16,315 nt of DNA from Patescibacteria group bacterium (lineage in GTDB: Bacteria; Patescibacteriota; Minisyncoccia; Phycocordibacterales; UBA1006): assembly GCA_020428585.1 (NCBI GenBank), contig JAGQMP010000022.1, positions 518 to 16,832 on the forward strand, given 5' to 3'. Position 1 is the first letter of the stretch; each line of letters starts with the position of its first letter. The notes beneath the pieces are model-generated. The model was not told the origin of the DNA. It did no database searches and saw nothing but the letters and a program-made list of their open reading frames with translations. Shown here one piece after another: positions 7,535 to 14,243 of the stretch. Both the position numbers and the translations under genes were made by a program.

Positions 7535-8090
7535 GCACAATGCTCGTGGATTCACCCTCGTCGAGATTATGGTCTCGGTAGCTATTTTTACGATCATCAT
7601 TACCGTAGGTATGGGGGCACTCGTGACGATCACTCGTTCCTACCAGGTGACCCAAAATGAAAAACTCGTTCACGATGGGCTTAATTATGCCCTCGAGAGT
7701 ATGACCAGGGAACTGCGCCTTGGTGAATCGTACCTCGCTGGGGCGAGTGGCGTTGGTGCCCCTGCTGGTGACGGGGTTGAAGATACTATTGGATTTATCA
7801 GTGCTGATAATCGCGGATACGTCAGATATTACCTGTCGTCTGGTGTGTTATATATTGAACGGACGGGTGGCACGAACAATGTGCCGAATGGTACACAACC
7901 TCTCACTGATGAGACCCAAGTGGTCGTTGATGACCTTCGATTCACGGTTCTTGGTACGGATTCGGTTGCTTCGGGCGATCGAAACCAACCATTAGTATGG
8001 ATTCAGGTAAAGGCTCATGCTGCCGATGGTGGTGATAACCGTACCACGACCGTCCAGACCCTTGTCTCTCAGCGAGAACTCGACGCTTAA
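7521..8090 (+). CDS. Minor pilin, PilW/GspJ-like
   Basis: This 189-residue protein has the leader MKSIKHNARG followed by FTLVEIMVSVAIFTIIITVG, with Glu at mature +5. Downstream, NYALESMTRELRLGESY resembles the helix of PilW/GspJ pseudopilins (often xxxxMxRdlRxA). The globular part ends in beta strands with no cysteine. The ATG lies inside the end of the preceding minor pilin (14-base overlap) with no Shine-Dalgarno, so reinitiation or coupling is likely. The GspJ assignment rests on gene order and the helix pattern. Confidence 0.85.
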   Translation: MKSIKHNARGFTLVEIMVSVAIFTIIITVGMGALVTITRSYQVTQNEKLVHDGLNYALESMTRELRLGESYLAGASGVGAPAGDGVEDTIGFISADNRGYVRYYLSSGVLYIERTGGTNNVPNGTQPLTDETQVVVDDLRFTVLGTDSVASGDRNQPLVWIQVKAHAADGGDNRTTTVQTLVSQRELDA

Positions 8091-8094
8091 TCTG

Positions 8095-8661
8095 ATGCTT
8101 ATGACCTACCTAGCAACTAGAAAAAAGAATACCCGAGGGTTCACCCTTATTGAGATGCTCGTTGCCGTCTTCGTGTTCACGGTATCATTGGCGGCTCTGA
8201 TGACCGTTTCGGCCAAGGGGCTCAAGACCGCTAATCAAGCTCAGCGACAGGTAGTCGCTGATTACCTCGCTATTGAGGGCATTGAAACGGTCAGGAATAT
8301 TCGTGATTCGGCCCTCTTGTCCCTCGATACCGTAACAACCTGGCAAGATCTTTTTGATGACGATAGTTGTTGGACCGATCAACAAGCAGGCACGGTCGAC
8401 GCCTGCAGCATTTCCTATGACAATAGTGATGTTCTTTTATTTCCGTGCGATGATTGTACCGTGTTCTTTGATGAACCGAATTACCTGTATCGCCAGTTTG
8501 AAGGTGACGTGCCAACAGGGAATTACGTCAACGCTGGCTTTACCCGACAGGTCATCTTTGACGACGTTCCTTCAAATCCCGATGAACTTGTCGTCACCGT
8601 CATCGTTTCGTGGAATACGGGCAGTGTCGAATACACTGAAAATCTCCTCCTATGGCTATAA
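8095..8661 (+). CDS. Minor pilin, PilV/GspI-like
   Basis: This 188-residue protein has the leader MLMTYLATRKKNTRG and then FTLIEMLVAVFVFTVSLAAL. The stretch after it, AQRQVVADYLAIEGIETVRN, is typical of PilV/GspI-type proteins, and the end ELVVTVIVSWNTGSVEYTEN is the usual final strand pair. Several cysteines lie in the middle (SCWTD, ACSIS, CDDC). The frame opens at 8017, inside the preceding gene, but the prepilin leader points to ATG 8095 or 8101. The first is chosen because it lies 4 bases after the preceding stop. It overlaps the next gene by 10 bases. Confidence 0.86.
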   Translation: MLMTYLATRKKNTRGFTLIEMLVAVFVFTVSLAALMTVSAKGLKTANQAQRQVVADYLAIEGIETVRNIRDSALLSLDTVTTWQDLFDDDSCWTDQQAGTVDACSISYDNSDVLLFPCDDCTVFFDEPNYLYRQFEGDVPTGNYVNAGFTRQVIFDDVPSNPDELVVTVIVSWNTGSVEYTENLLLWL

Positions 8662-9248
8662 TTCTTAATCGTATGTCTACTCACGAACCATCACAGCATA
8701 ATCAACAAGGATTTGTTATTCTATTCTCTATTTTGGTTTCATCGATTATCTTGCTCTTATCAGCAGGTATCTTTAATGTGGTCCAAAAGGAAGTCGTCCT
8801 CTCGTCGTACGCGAGAGAGTCGCAACGCGCCTTTTATGCGGCTGACTCGGCTCTTGAATGTGCCTTGTATGCTGATGTACTCGGCATTGGTGAGCCGCCA
8901 GCTACCCCTTTCACAATCAATCCGACAGGATCACAAGTATCAACCTTTGATTGTGGTGGTGATACCGTTACTTCGTATTATTTAGAAGATTCAGGGGGTA
9001 CCGATGGTTACGACTACCCGTACGTATTCCGATACTACAACAGTTACGGGCAAGGCGGATGTGCGTATATTCTAGTCGAAAAGAACGAAAAGGGAACCGA
9101 TACGACCTTGATCGAAACCCGCATCACGGCAGTTGGTTTTAATGTTTGTGTTGATAATACCGGAGCCTATTCAGGGCCGACGAATGTTCCTGACTTTAAT
9201 GATCCGACACTTCTCGAACGACGTCTCAGCATCACTTACACTCAATAA
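8652..9248 (+). CDS. Minor pilin-like protein, PilX/GspK-like
   Basis: This 198-residue protein has a hydrophobic N-terminal segment after QQG: FVILFSILVSSIILLLSAGI. The position of the usual Glu +5 is Phe, as in PilX/GspK tip subunits. The next block, RESQRAFYAADSALECALYA, is the characteristic PilX-type helix. Four cysteines (ECAL, DCGG, GCAY, VCVD) probably form disulfides. The leader is about 20 residues from the ATG at 8652; an in-frame ATG at 8673 would give a 13-residue leader and is a fair alternative. With the three genes before it, this completes a full tip complex. ligA follows after 5 bases. Confidence 0.86.
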   Translation: MAIILNRMSTHEPSQHNQQGFVILFSILVSSIILLLSAGIFNVVQKEVVLSSYARESQRAFYAADSALECALYADVLGIGEPPATPFTINPTGSQVSTFDCGGDTVTSYYLEDSGGTDGYDYPYVFRYYNSYGQGGCAYILVEKNEKGTDTTLIETRITAVGFNVCVDNTGAYSGPTNVPDFNDPTLLERRLSITYTQ

Positions 9249-9253
9249 TCGGT

Positions 9254-11269
9254 ATGAAGGATCGTGATGTTCACAAGCGGATACAAAATCTCACTGAAGA
9301 AATAAGACGTCACGCAGACTTGTACTATCGCAAGGATCAGCCAGAGATATCTGACGAAGCCTACGACGCCTTGTATCATGAATTACTGGAGCTCGAAGCC
9401 GCGTTCCCACACTTAAAAGACCCTGCTTCACCGACTCATCGAGTAGGTGGAAAAATTCTCGAAGGCTTTGCCAAGGCGACCCACCGTTTTCCTCAGTGGT
9501 CTTTTGACAATGTCTTTGATGTTGATGAACTCATGGCATGGGATGCTCGGGTTCGAAAACTTGCCCACGAGGCTGGTTTTAATGAATCAATCATTGATTA
9601 CCTGGTTGAGTTGAAAATTGACGGACTCAAGGTGATCCTCGATTACGAAGATGGCGTTTTTGTTCGTGGGGCGACCCGTGGAGACGGTGAAATCGGCGAA
9701 GATGTCACCGAAAATCTAAAAACGATCCGTGATATTCCCTTAACCATTGACGAGCTACGCCCGATTTCCGTTGTTGGCGAAGCCTGGATTGAAAAATCTT
9801 CTTTAGAAAAAATTAACGCCGCTCGAGAAGTCGAAGGATTGCCCGCCTATGCCAACCCCCGTAATCTTGCAGCGGGAACCTTGCGTCAGTTGGATACCGC
9901 TATTGTTGCAGCTCGCAAACTCAGGACCTTTGTCTATGATATTGATTCAGATGAGCTCGTCATCGATACGCATGATGATGAACTGAAGTTTCTCGAGGTA
10001 TCAGGATTTCTCGTTAATGAACATAGGATCCTTGTATCATCCGTTCAAGACATCCAGGATTTTTATCAATCCTGGATAGGTAAGAGGCATCAACAAAACT
10101 ATGGCGTCGATGGATTGGTGATCAAAGTGAACAATCGAGCTTTACGAGAAGCTCTTGGGTACACCGCCAAGGCCCCTCGTTTTGCGATCGCCTATAAATT
10201 TCCAGCCGAAGAACAAACCTCACAGGTTCTTGATATTATTATCCAAGTAGGGAGAACGGGTGTCATCACACCGGTTGCTGTTTTGAAACCAGTGTTGATT
10301 GATGGATCGACCGTCAGTCGCGCAACCCTTCATAATATGGACGAGATACAACGCCTTGGTCTTATGATCGGTGATACCGTTATCGTCGAAAAAGCTGGTG
10401 ATATCATTCCCAAGATTAAACAAGTTCTGGTGAATCTCAGAAACGGCAGCGAACACGCCTTTGACATTAAGAAAGCAGCTAAAGAGGGAGGAATCAGTAA
10501 GATCAGAAAAGAAATCTCAAATTCTGGAGTAACGATGTGGTATACGGATGTCGATACTGATGAGGTAAGAATCCGCTCAATCGCCTATGCTGTATCAAAA
10601 AAAGCCTTAAATATCGACGGCATGGGTGAAAAACAAGTACGAACTTTCTTCGAAGCTGGCCTTATTAAACATTTGGTTGATGTTTTTAGGCTTGATTATG
10701 ATGACGTTATATCACTGCCTTTGTTTAAGGAAAGAGCGACTACTAACCTTTTGAACGCTATTGATGAGGCACGCACGCAAGCATTTGCGTCATTCATTAC
10801 AGCATTAGGTATTACCCATGTAGGTGAAGAGATCGCTGAACTGTACGCAGATACCTTTGCCACCATGGATGATCTTCGGTCGGCATCGTATGATGACCTT
10901 GTGGCGATCTATGGGGTTGGTCCTGAAATTGCGGCTGCTACCGTTCTATACTTTGCTGACCAAGAACATTCCACTGAACTTGATGAACTTCTGAAAGAAA
11001 TCACGATCATTTATGAAAAAAAAGAAGGATCATCGGTTTGTGCTGGTCTAACTTTTGTGTTGACCGGAACCTTACCCTCTCTTGGCAGGGACGAGCTTGC
11101 TCGTCGCATCAAAGATGCCGGAGGCAAGGTATCGTCATCGGTCAGTAAGAATACCGATTATGTAATTGCCGGAGAAAATCCAGGATCAAAACTCGATAAA
11201 GCACAGAACCTTGGTGTAAAGGTTCTGGACGAAGAGGCCGTTAGGAAGCAATTTCCATCCTTACTATAG
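9254..11269 (+). CDS. ligA: NAD+-dependent DNA ligase LigA
   Basis: This 671-residue enzyme seals nicks in replication and repair using NAD+. In order: domain Ia (to about residue 70), the adenylation domain with nucleophile K121 in ELKIDG and then RGDG and GEDVTENL, the OB fold (about 320-395), a region where the zinc finger should be, a helix-hairpin-helix domain (about 455-585), and a C-terminal BRCT domain from about 597 (LTFVLTGTLPSLGR, then SKNTDYVIAGENPGSK). Length is normal. The Cys4 zinc finger, expected at about residues 405-435, has no cysteine at all, although a segment of similar length is present. The only cysteine in the protein lies just before BRCT. It starts 5 bases after the last minor pilin, so it may be read from the pilin operon. 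Confidence 0.97.
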   Translation: MKDRDVHKRIQNLTEEIRRHADLYYRKDQPEISDEAYDALYHELLELEAAFPHLKDPASPTHRVGGKILEGFAKATHRFPQWSFDNVFDVDELMAWDARVRKLAHEAGFNESIIDYLVELKIDGLKVILDYEDGVFVRGATRGDGEIGEDVTENLKTIRDIPLTIDELRPISVVGEAWIEKSSLEKINAAREVEGLPAYANPRNLAAGTLRQLDTAIVAARKLRTFVYDIDSDELVIDTHDDELKFLEVSGFLVNEHRILVSSVQDIQDFYQSWIGKRHQQNYGVDGLVIKVNNRALREALGYTAKAPRFAIAYKFPAEEQTSQVLDIIIQVGRTGVITPVAVLKPVLIDGSTVSRATLHNMDEIQRLGLMIGDTVIVEKAGDIIPKIKQVLVNLRNGSEHAFDIKKAAKEGGISKIRKEISNSGVTMWYTDVDTDEVRIRSIAYAVSKKALNIDGMGEKQVRTFFEAGLIKHLVDVFRLDYDDVISLPLFKERATTNLLNAIDEARTQAFASFITALGITHVGEEIAELYADTFATMDDLRSASYDDLVAIYGVGPEIAAATVLYFADQEHSTELDELLKEITIIYEKKEGSSVCAGLTFVLTGTLPSLGRDELARRIKDAGGKVSSSVSKNTDYVIAGENPGSKLDKAQNLGVKVLDEEAVRKQFPSLL

Positions 11270-11273
11270 GCCG

Positions 11274-11301
11274 TTGATATTCTCCCTTCCTCGTCTATAC
11301 T
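11274..11301 (+). promoter_or_regulatory. Promoter of gatC (near-consensus, leaderless)
   Basis: TTGATA at 11274-11279, a 16-bp spacer and TATACT at 11296-11301 form the best two-box promoter in the window. The -10 ends 7 bases before the gatC ATG at 11309, so the transcript should begin at the start codon. Confidence 0.8.
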
Positions 11302-11308
11302 GGTAGCT

Positions 11309-11590
11309 ATGACACCAGATGATGTACGAGCGCTTGCTGATCTTGCGAGGCTGAAATTATCAGACGAAGACGTCCTCGCCTACCAAAAGGACTTCGAGGC
11401 GATTTTAGGCTACATCAGCACGATTAATAGTGTACCAACCGAAGGATTCGCCGAAGAGGTTCGCAGTGATACCACCAATGTCATGCGTAGCGATGACGAA
11501 GCCTACGAACCGGGAATTTTTACCGAGGACCTTTTATCAGCTGCGCCAGCGCGCGAAGGACGCTTGGTAAAAGTACGCAAAGTTTTGTAA
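11309..11590 (+). CDS. gatC: Asp-tRNA(Asn)/Glu-tRNA(Gln) amidotransferase subunit C
   Basis: This 93-residue subunit has the GatC pattern: ADLARLKLSDED near the N-terminus, then the helix LAYQKDFEAILGYISTINSV. The later, loosely folded part (RSDTTNVMRSDDEAYEP) normally wraps around GatA, and a C-terminal VRKVL tail closes it. GatC stabilises the GatA-GatB complex that converts mischarged Glu-tRNA(Gln) or Asp-tRNA(Asn) to the correct amide form. It precedes gatA by 6 bases in an operon with its own promoter. gatB is not next to it and must lie elsewhere if the complex is complete. Confidence 0.94.
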   Translation: MTPDDVRALADLARLKLSDEDVLAYQKDFEAILGYISTINSVPTEGFAEEVRSDTTNVMRSDDEAYEPGIFTEDLLSAAPAREGRLVKVRKVL

Positions 11591-11596
11591 ACGATT

Positions 11597-12997
11597 ATGG
11601 ATTTTAGAACGACAACCTTACGTGAACTTCACGAAAAACTCGTATCTGGTGAAGTGACCCCTGGTGATCTCCTTGATCATAGCAAGTCAGTTATCGAAGA
11701 TCGAAACCCCACGGTGAATGCCTTCATCGAGGTCTTTGATGGTCAGGATACAAATATCGATCCAAAGAAGGGAACGCTTGCAGGTATCCCAATGGCGGTA
11801 AAAGACAATATTTTATTCAAAGGAAAAAAAGTCAGCGGTGCCTCAAAGATGCTCGAAAACTATGTGGCCAGTTATGATGCAAAAGTTGCTGAATTACTCG
11901 CTAAAGAAGGCGCGCTCCTTATGGGTAGGACCAATATGGACGAGTTCGCTATGGGTACCTCGACTGAATCGTCATATTACGGGGTGACCCGAAACCCGCT
12001 TGATGAAACACGTGTCCCAGGAGGATCGTCAGGAGGACCTGCCGCTGCGGTTGCTGCCGGAATGGTGGCCTATACCCTAGGGAGTGACACTGGTGGTTCT
12101 ATCCGTCAACCAGCCGCCTGTTGTGGTGTCGTAGGATTGAAACCAAGCTATGGATCGGTATCACGTCGTGGCCTTTTTGCGATGTCGTCATCTCTTGATG
12201 TTATTGGACCGATTACTAATTCGGTTGAGGATGCCGAATTAGTCTTTAATGCGATCAATGAATATGATGAACTCGATAATACGTCGGTACTACCCGAAGT
12301 TCGAGTTCGCTATCAAGAAAAAAATACGAATGGAAAGGTTATTGGAGTACCTCGAGCCTTCCTTCGCCTCGAGGGTATCCACCCTGAGGTGTTAGCAAAT
12401 TTTGAATCCTCAATCAAAAAGATGGAAGACCTTGGTTACACCATCGTCGATATTGATCTTCCGACGATTGAACATGCGCTTGCGGTGTATTACATCATCC
12501 AACCAGCCGAAGCGTCATCGAATCTTGCCCGATATGACGGTATTCGCTACGGTCTATCAGTTCCAGGAGACGATCTCTTGGATGGATATCTGAAAACCAA
12601 AACCGAAGGATTCGGCAGGGAAGTACAGCGCCGTATTATGCTGGGGACCTATGTTCTTTCGAGTGGTTATCACGATGAATACTATTACAAGGCTCGCGCC
12701 CTTCGCGCCAAGATCACCGAAGAAGTCCACCAAGCCTTTGACCAAGTTGATATTATTGCGACACCGACGGCACCTAACACCGCCTTTAAATTAGGTGAAA
12801 AACAGGATCCACTATCACTGTATCTCGAGGACCTCTTCACCGTTCCGGCTAATTTGACCGGGAATCCGGCCATCTCAATCCCGTCGGGCAAGGATGAAAA
12901 TGGTATGCCTTTTGGTATGCATTTTACCGCCCCAATGTTCTGCGAAAACAAACTCTTTGAGATCAGCAAGGATTTTGAGCGTGCTATACTGAACTAG
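11597..12997 (+). CDS. gatA: Asp-tRNA(Asn)/Glu-tRNA(Gln) amidotransferase subunit A (amidase)
   Basis: This 466-residue amidase-signature enzyme releases ammonia from glutamine for transamidation of tRNA. The Ser-cisSer-Lys triad is visible: K69 in GIPMAVKDN, S144 in the GGSSGG loop, and nucleophile S168 in GSDTGGSIRQPA. The spacings 69-144-168 equal those of Staphylococcus aureus GatA (79-154-178). The residue after GGSSGG is Pro where Ser is usual. The C-terminal TPTAP and LTGNPAISIP blocks are typical. The length is slightly under the usual 480 or so. The end of the gene carries a promoter motif for the next gene. Confidence 0.97.
   Translation: MDFRTTTLRELHEKLVSGEVTPGDLLDHSKSVIEDRNPTVNAFIEVFDGQDTNIDPKKGTLAGIPMAVKDNILFKGKKVSGASKMLENYVASYDAKVAELLAKEGALLMGRTNMDEFAMGTSTESSYYGVTRNPLDETRVPGGSSGGPAAAVAAGMVAYTLGSDTGGSIRQPAACCGVVGLKPSYGSVSRRGLFAMSSSLDVIGPITNSVEDAELVFNAINEYDELDNTSVLPEVRVRYQEKNTNGKVIGVPRAFLRLEGIHPEVLANFESSIKKMEDLGYTIVDIDLPTIEHALAVYYIIQPAEASSNLARYDGIRYGLSVPGDDLLDGYLKTKTEGFGREVQRRIMLGTYVLSSGYHDEYYYKARALRAKITEEVHQAFDQVDIIATPTAPNTAFKLGEKQDPLSLYLEDLFTVPANLTGNPAISIPSGKDENGMPFGMHFTAPMFCENKLFEISKDFERAILN
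12982..12990 (+). promoter_or_regulatory. Extended -10 motif inside the end of gatA
   Basis: TGC followed by TATACT (12985-12990) lies within the last codons of gatA. Its -10 ends 9 bases before the ATG at 13000, which would give a leader of 0-3 nt. There is no clear -35. It resembles the motifs before 5375, 14182 and 15348. Confidence 0.45.
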
Positions 12998-12999
12998 CT

Positions 13000-13518
13000 A
13001 TGCTGGATGCTTTTCAGTCTTTTTTCCAGAGTGATTTTTCAGGAAGCCTCTCGTTCTTTCGAACGATTGGATTTATGCTGTCACTTGGTTTTTTTATCGG
13101 TATTGTGTATTCGATCGTTTCTAGTACCTACGTCAGCGCCGAGGTAAAGAAAAAACGTTACGAACACTTTGTGCAGCCTGAACCAAAAGGACCTTCGCCA
13201 CGTCGTCAGCGTTGGGAAGATACAGCTGATATGTTTAGGTCCGGCAATCCTACCAACTGGCGAGTCGCGATTATTGATGCCGATTCAATGCTCGAGGAAC
13301 TGATTATCGAAATGGGTTACCAGGGTGATACCTTTGCCGACCGCTTAAAAGCCATGCAACGTGCCGGGGTACCATGGACTGACGCCGCCTGGGATGTACA
13401 CCTTCTTCGTAATAAGGTTGCTCACGAAGGAAGTCGTTATCCGCTGACTGATCGCGAGGTATTTCGGGCGTTCAAGATTTACGAAAATATTTTGGCCGGA
13501 TCGGGCTACCTTGCGTAA
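13000..13518 (+). CDS. Membrane-anchored protein with HEPN-like RNxxxH motif (unrecognised family)
   Basis: This 172-residue protein has a hydrophobic segment at about residues 22-44, a charged linker with Pro (about 50-70), and a helical cytoplasmic domain. The domain begins WRVAIIDADSMLEELI and contains HLLRNKVAHEGS. RNKVAH at 137-142 fits the R-(N/D/H)-x3-H pattern of HEPN-fold ribonucleases and HEPN-like scaffolds. It follows gatA by 2 bases and a tRNA cluster comes next, so a role touching tRNA or RNA is conceivable but is only inference. From memory, similar proteins are common in CPR genomes with no assigned function. No antitoxin-like partner gene is adjacent. Confidence 0.8.
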   Translation: MLDAFQSFFQSDFSGSLSFFRTIGFMLSLGFFIGIVYSIVSSTYVSAEVKKKRYEHFVQPEPKGPSPRRQRWEDTADMFRSGNPTNWRVAIIDADSMLEELIIEMGYQGDTFADRLKAMQRAGVPWTDAAWDVHLLRNKVAHEGSRYPLTDREVFRAFKIYENILAGSGYLA

Positions 13519-13538
13519 TCCGTTTTTTTAGGTAGTAT
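13511..13538 (+). promoter_or_regulatory. Promoter of initiator tRNA
   Basis: TTGCGT at 13511-13516, a 16-bp spacer and TAGTAT at 13533-13538 lie 12 bases before the mature tRNA. The same arrangement (TTGCAA, 16 bp, TAGTAT) precedes tRNA-Asp, which supports both. The -35 overlaps the stop of the preceding gene. Confidence 0.5.
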
Positions 13539-13550
13539 ACGTCTACGTAC

Positions 13551-13621
13551 CGCGGGGTGGAGTAATGGTATCTCATCAGGCTCATAACCTGAAGACGCTC
13601 GTTCGAATCGAGCCCCCGCAA
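13551..13621 (+). tRNA. Initiator tRNA-fMet (CAT)
   Basis: This is a complete 71-nt cloverleaf with anticodon loop CTCATAA. Three features mark it as the initiator: the C1-A72 mismatch (13551 against 13620), the A11-T24 pair in the D stem, and the CGCGGGGTGGAG 5' start shared with bacterial fMet tRNAs. The T arm is GCTCG-TTCGAAT-CGAGC. The anticodon stem ends A29-G30-G31 paired with C39-C40-T41, so only two of the three conserved G-C pairs are present. CCA is not encoded: A73 is followed by CAA. Confidence 0.96.
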
Positions 13622-13627
13622 CAATAA
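13604..13627 (+). repeat. tRNA-fMet 3'-end direct repeat, copy 1 (in the tRNA)
   Basis: Twenty-four bases covering part of the T loop, the 3' half of the T stem, the acceptor 3' strand and six bases beyond the tRNA. They recur identically at 13802-13825, 198 bases downstream, in the same orientation. Confidence 0.92.
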
Positions 13628-13667
13628 TGAAAAAGCCAAGCCTTGCACTTGGCTTTTTCATTATTGT
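13621..13667 (+). terminator. Terminator of initiator tRNA, 20-bp perfect stem
   Basis: The arms 13621-13640 and 13648-13667 are perfectly complementary over 20 bp with a 7-base loop. The stem contains AAAAAGCC / GGCTTTTT, so it can end transcription from either side. The first arm begins at the tRNA discriminator base. Confidence 0.9.
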
Positions 13668-13801
13668 ATTCGTTAGGAGAAGCGTCCCTGCGGACGCTTC
13701 GACTCGATGAGAAAGGCGGAGCCATGTCCGATCGAGGAGGTACGACGAGCAGGACGGGCGAGCCGGGGCCGTGCAAAAACGCGCAGCGTTTTATGTGAGG
13801 A
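13668..13801. other. GC-rich hairpin-bearing segment between tRNA-end repeats
   Basis: This 134-base segment has no credible gene. It holds a perfect 9-bp hairpin (13679-13687 with 13692-13700, loop CTGC), then a GC-rich stretch with ACGACGAGC and GGGCGAGCCGGGGCC. A second hairpin, AAAACGC with GCGTTTT, lies at 13776-13792. The base composition differs sharply from the AT-rich gene on its right. Flanked by the two 24-base tRNA-end copies, it looks like a small inserted element without coding capacity. Confidence 0.55.
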
Positions 13802-13825
13802 CGAATCGAGCCCCCGCAACAATAA
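13802..13825 (+). repeat. tRNA-fMet 3'-end direct repeat, copy 2
   Basis: This is identical to 13604-13627 and includes AATCGAGCCCCCGCA. No other part of the tRNA is copied, so it cannot be functional. It has the layout of an attachment-site duplication beyond an element inserted at a tRNA 3' end. Confidence 0.92.
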
Positions 13826-13857
13826 ACACAAAAGCACCTATTGAGGTGCTTTTGTGT
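13826..13857. terminator. Bidirectional terminator, 14-bp perfect stem
   Basis: ACACAAAAGCACCT at 13826-13839 pairs perfectly with 13844-13857 around ATTG. T-rich arms on both strands suit termination from either direction. The nearest user is the SET-domain gene ending at 13859 on the minus strand. Confidence 0.85.
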
Positions 13858-13858
13858 C

Positions 13859-14182
13859 CTAATTATCATCTTTAGAAGAGTCCGTAGTTATCATTTCTCC
13901 TTTTTTAATATCTTGAATGGCGATATCTTGTTTCCTCTCAAGATCTTGATAGGTATTTGGATTATCAGAATGATTCACATATCTTTCTGGCTCTGAGTAT
14001 AGATACCATTGACCACTATGCTTATGAACAAACATTTGTTCATTCTCAGGTAGATTCAAATACTCTTCATTGGTTAGTGGCTGTAGATGGTATTGAATGA
14101 CCATATCCCCCTTTTTAAAATCATGGTTTGCGTAGACTCCCTTATCTGCTAGGTCTCCTTTTCCTATATAAATACTTTCCAT
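13859..14182 (-). CDS. Small SET-domain protein (putative lysine methyltransferase)
   Basis: From ATG at 14182 this encodes 107 residues that match a minimal SET domain. It has IGKGDLADKGVYANHDFKKG (strand and turn that bind S-adenosylmethionine), then YLYSEPERYVNHSDNPNT (the NHSxxPN motif, with Asp where Cys is usual), then IAIQDIKKGEMITTD near the end. The C-terminal Tyr of the usual DY motif is missing, replaced by TTDSS, so activity is uncertain. SET proteins methylate lysines of proteins. The frame is open upstream through the tRNA-Asp gene, but a TGC-TACTAT motif 7 bases before this ATG supports the short start. The gene is clearly AT-richer than the core genes (one sampled line is 33% GC) and lies between two tRNA-end copies, so it is probably acquired. 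Confidence 0.82.
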   Translation of the reverse strand: MESIYIGKGDLADKGVYANHDFKKGDMVIQYHLQPLTNEEYLNLPENEQMFVHKHSGQWYLYSEPERYVNHSDNPNTYQDLERKQDIAIQDIKKGEMITTDSSKDDN

Positions 14183-14189
14183 GATGATA

Positions 14190-14198
14190 ATAGTAGCA
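14190..14198 (-). promoter_or_regulatory. Extended -10 promoter of the SET gene (leaderless)
   Basis: On the minus strand TGC is followed by TACTAT, ending 7 bases before the ATG at 14182. No clear -35 is seen. The spacing equals that of the gatC and 5375 promoters. Confidence 0.45.
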
Positions 14199-14221
14199 TG
14201 GTTTAAGTATCTTATAATATA

Positions 14222-14231
14222 ACGGGACTTG
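14222..14231 (-). repeat. Distal copy of tRNA-Asp 3'-end fragment
   Basis: On the minus strand CAAGTCCCGT repeats ten bases of the tRNA-Asp T loop and stem (14411-14420), 189 bases away in the same orientation. It also forms a perfect 10-bp inverted pair with 14335-14344. The short length means chance cannot be excluded for this copy alone. Confidence 0.5.
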
Positions 14232-14243
14232 GTCACCCTCATG

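Noticed and set aside
8017..8094. Upstream extension of the PilV-like gene
   Set aside because: It overlaps the preceding minor pilin and would give a 41-residue prepilin leader.
13000..13518. Possible gatB fragment after gatA
   Set aside because: The protein has none of the GatB motifs and starts with a transmembrane segment.
13604..13825. CRISPR or tandem tRNA gene array
   Set aside because: There are only two repeat copies, and the second copy is just the 3' end of a tRNA, so neither a CRISPR array nor a second tRNA is present.
13582..13869. Minus-strand 95-residue frame across the initiator tRNA and repeats
   Set aside because: It runs antisense through a tRNA, two terminators and both tRNA-end copies. 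The repeated CCGGSIR motif is just the repeat read in reverse.
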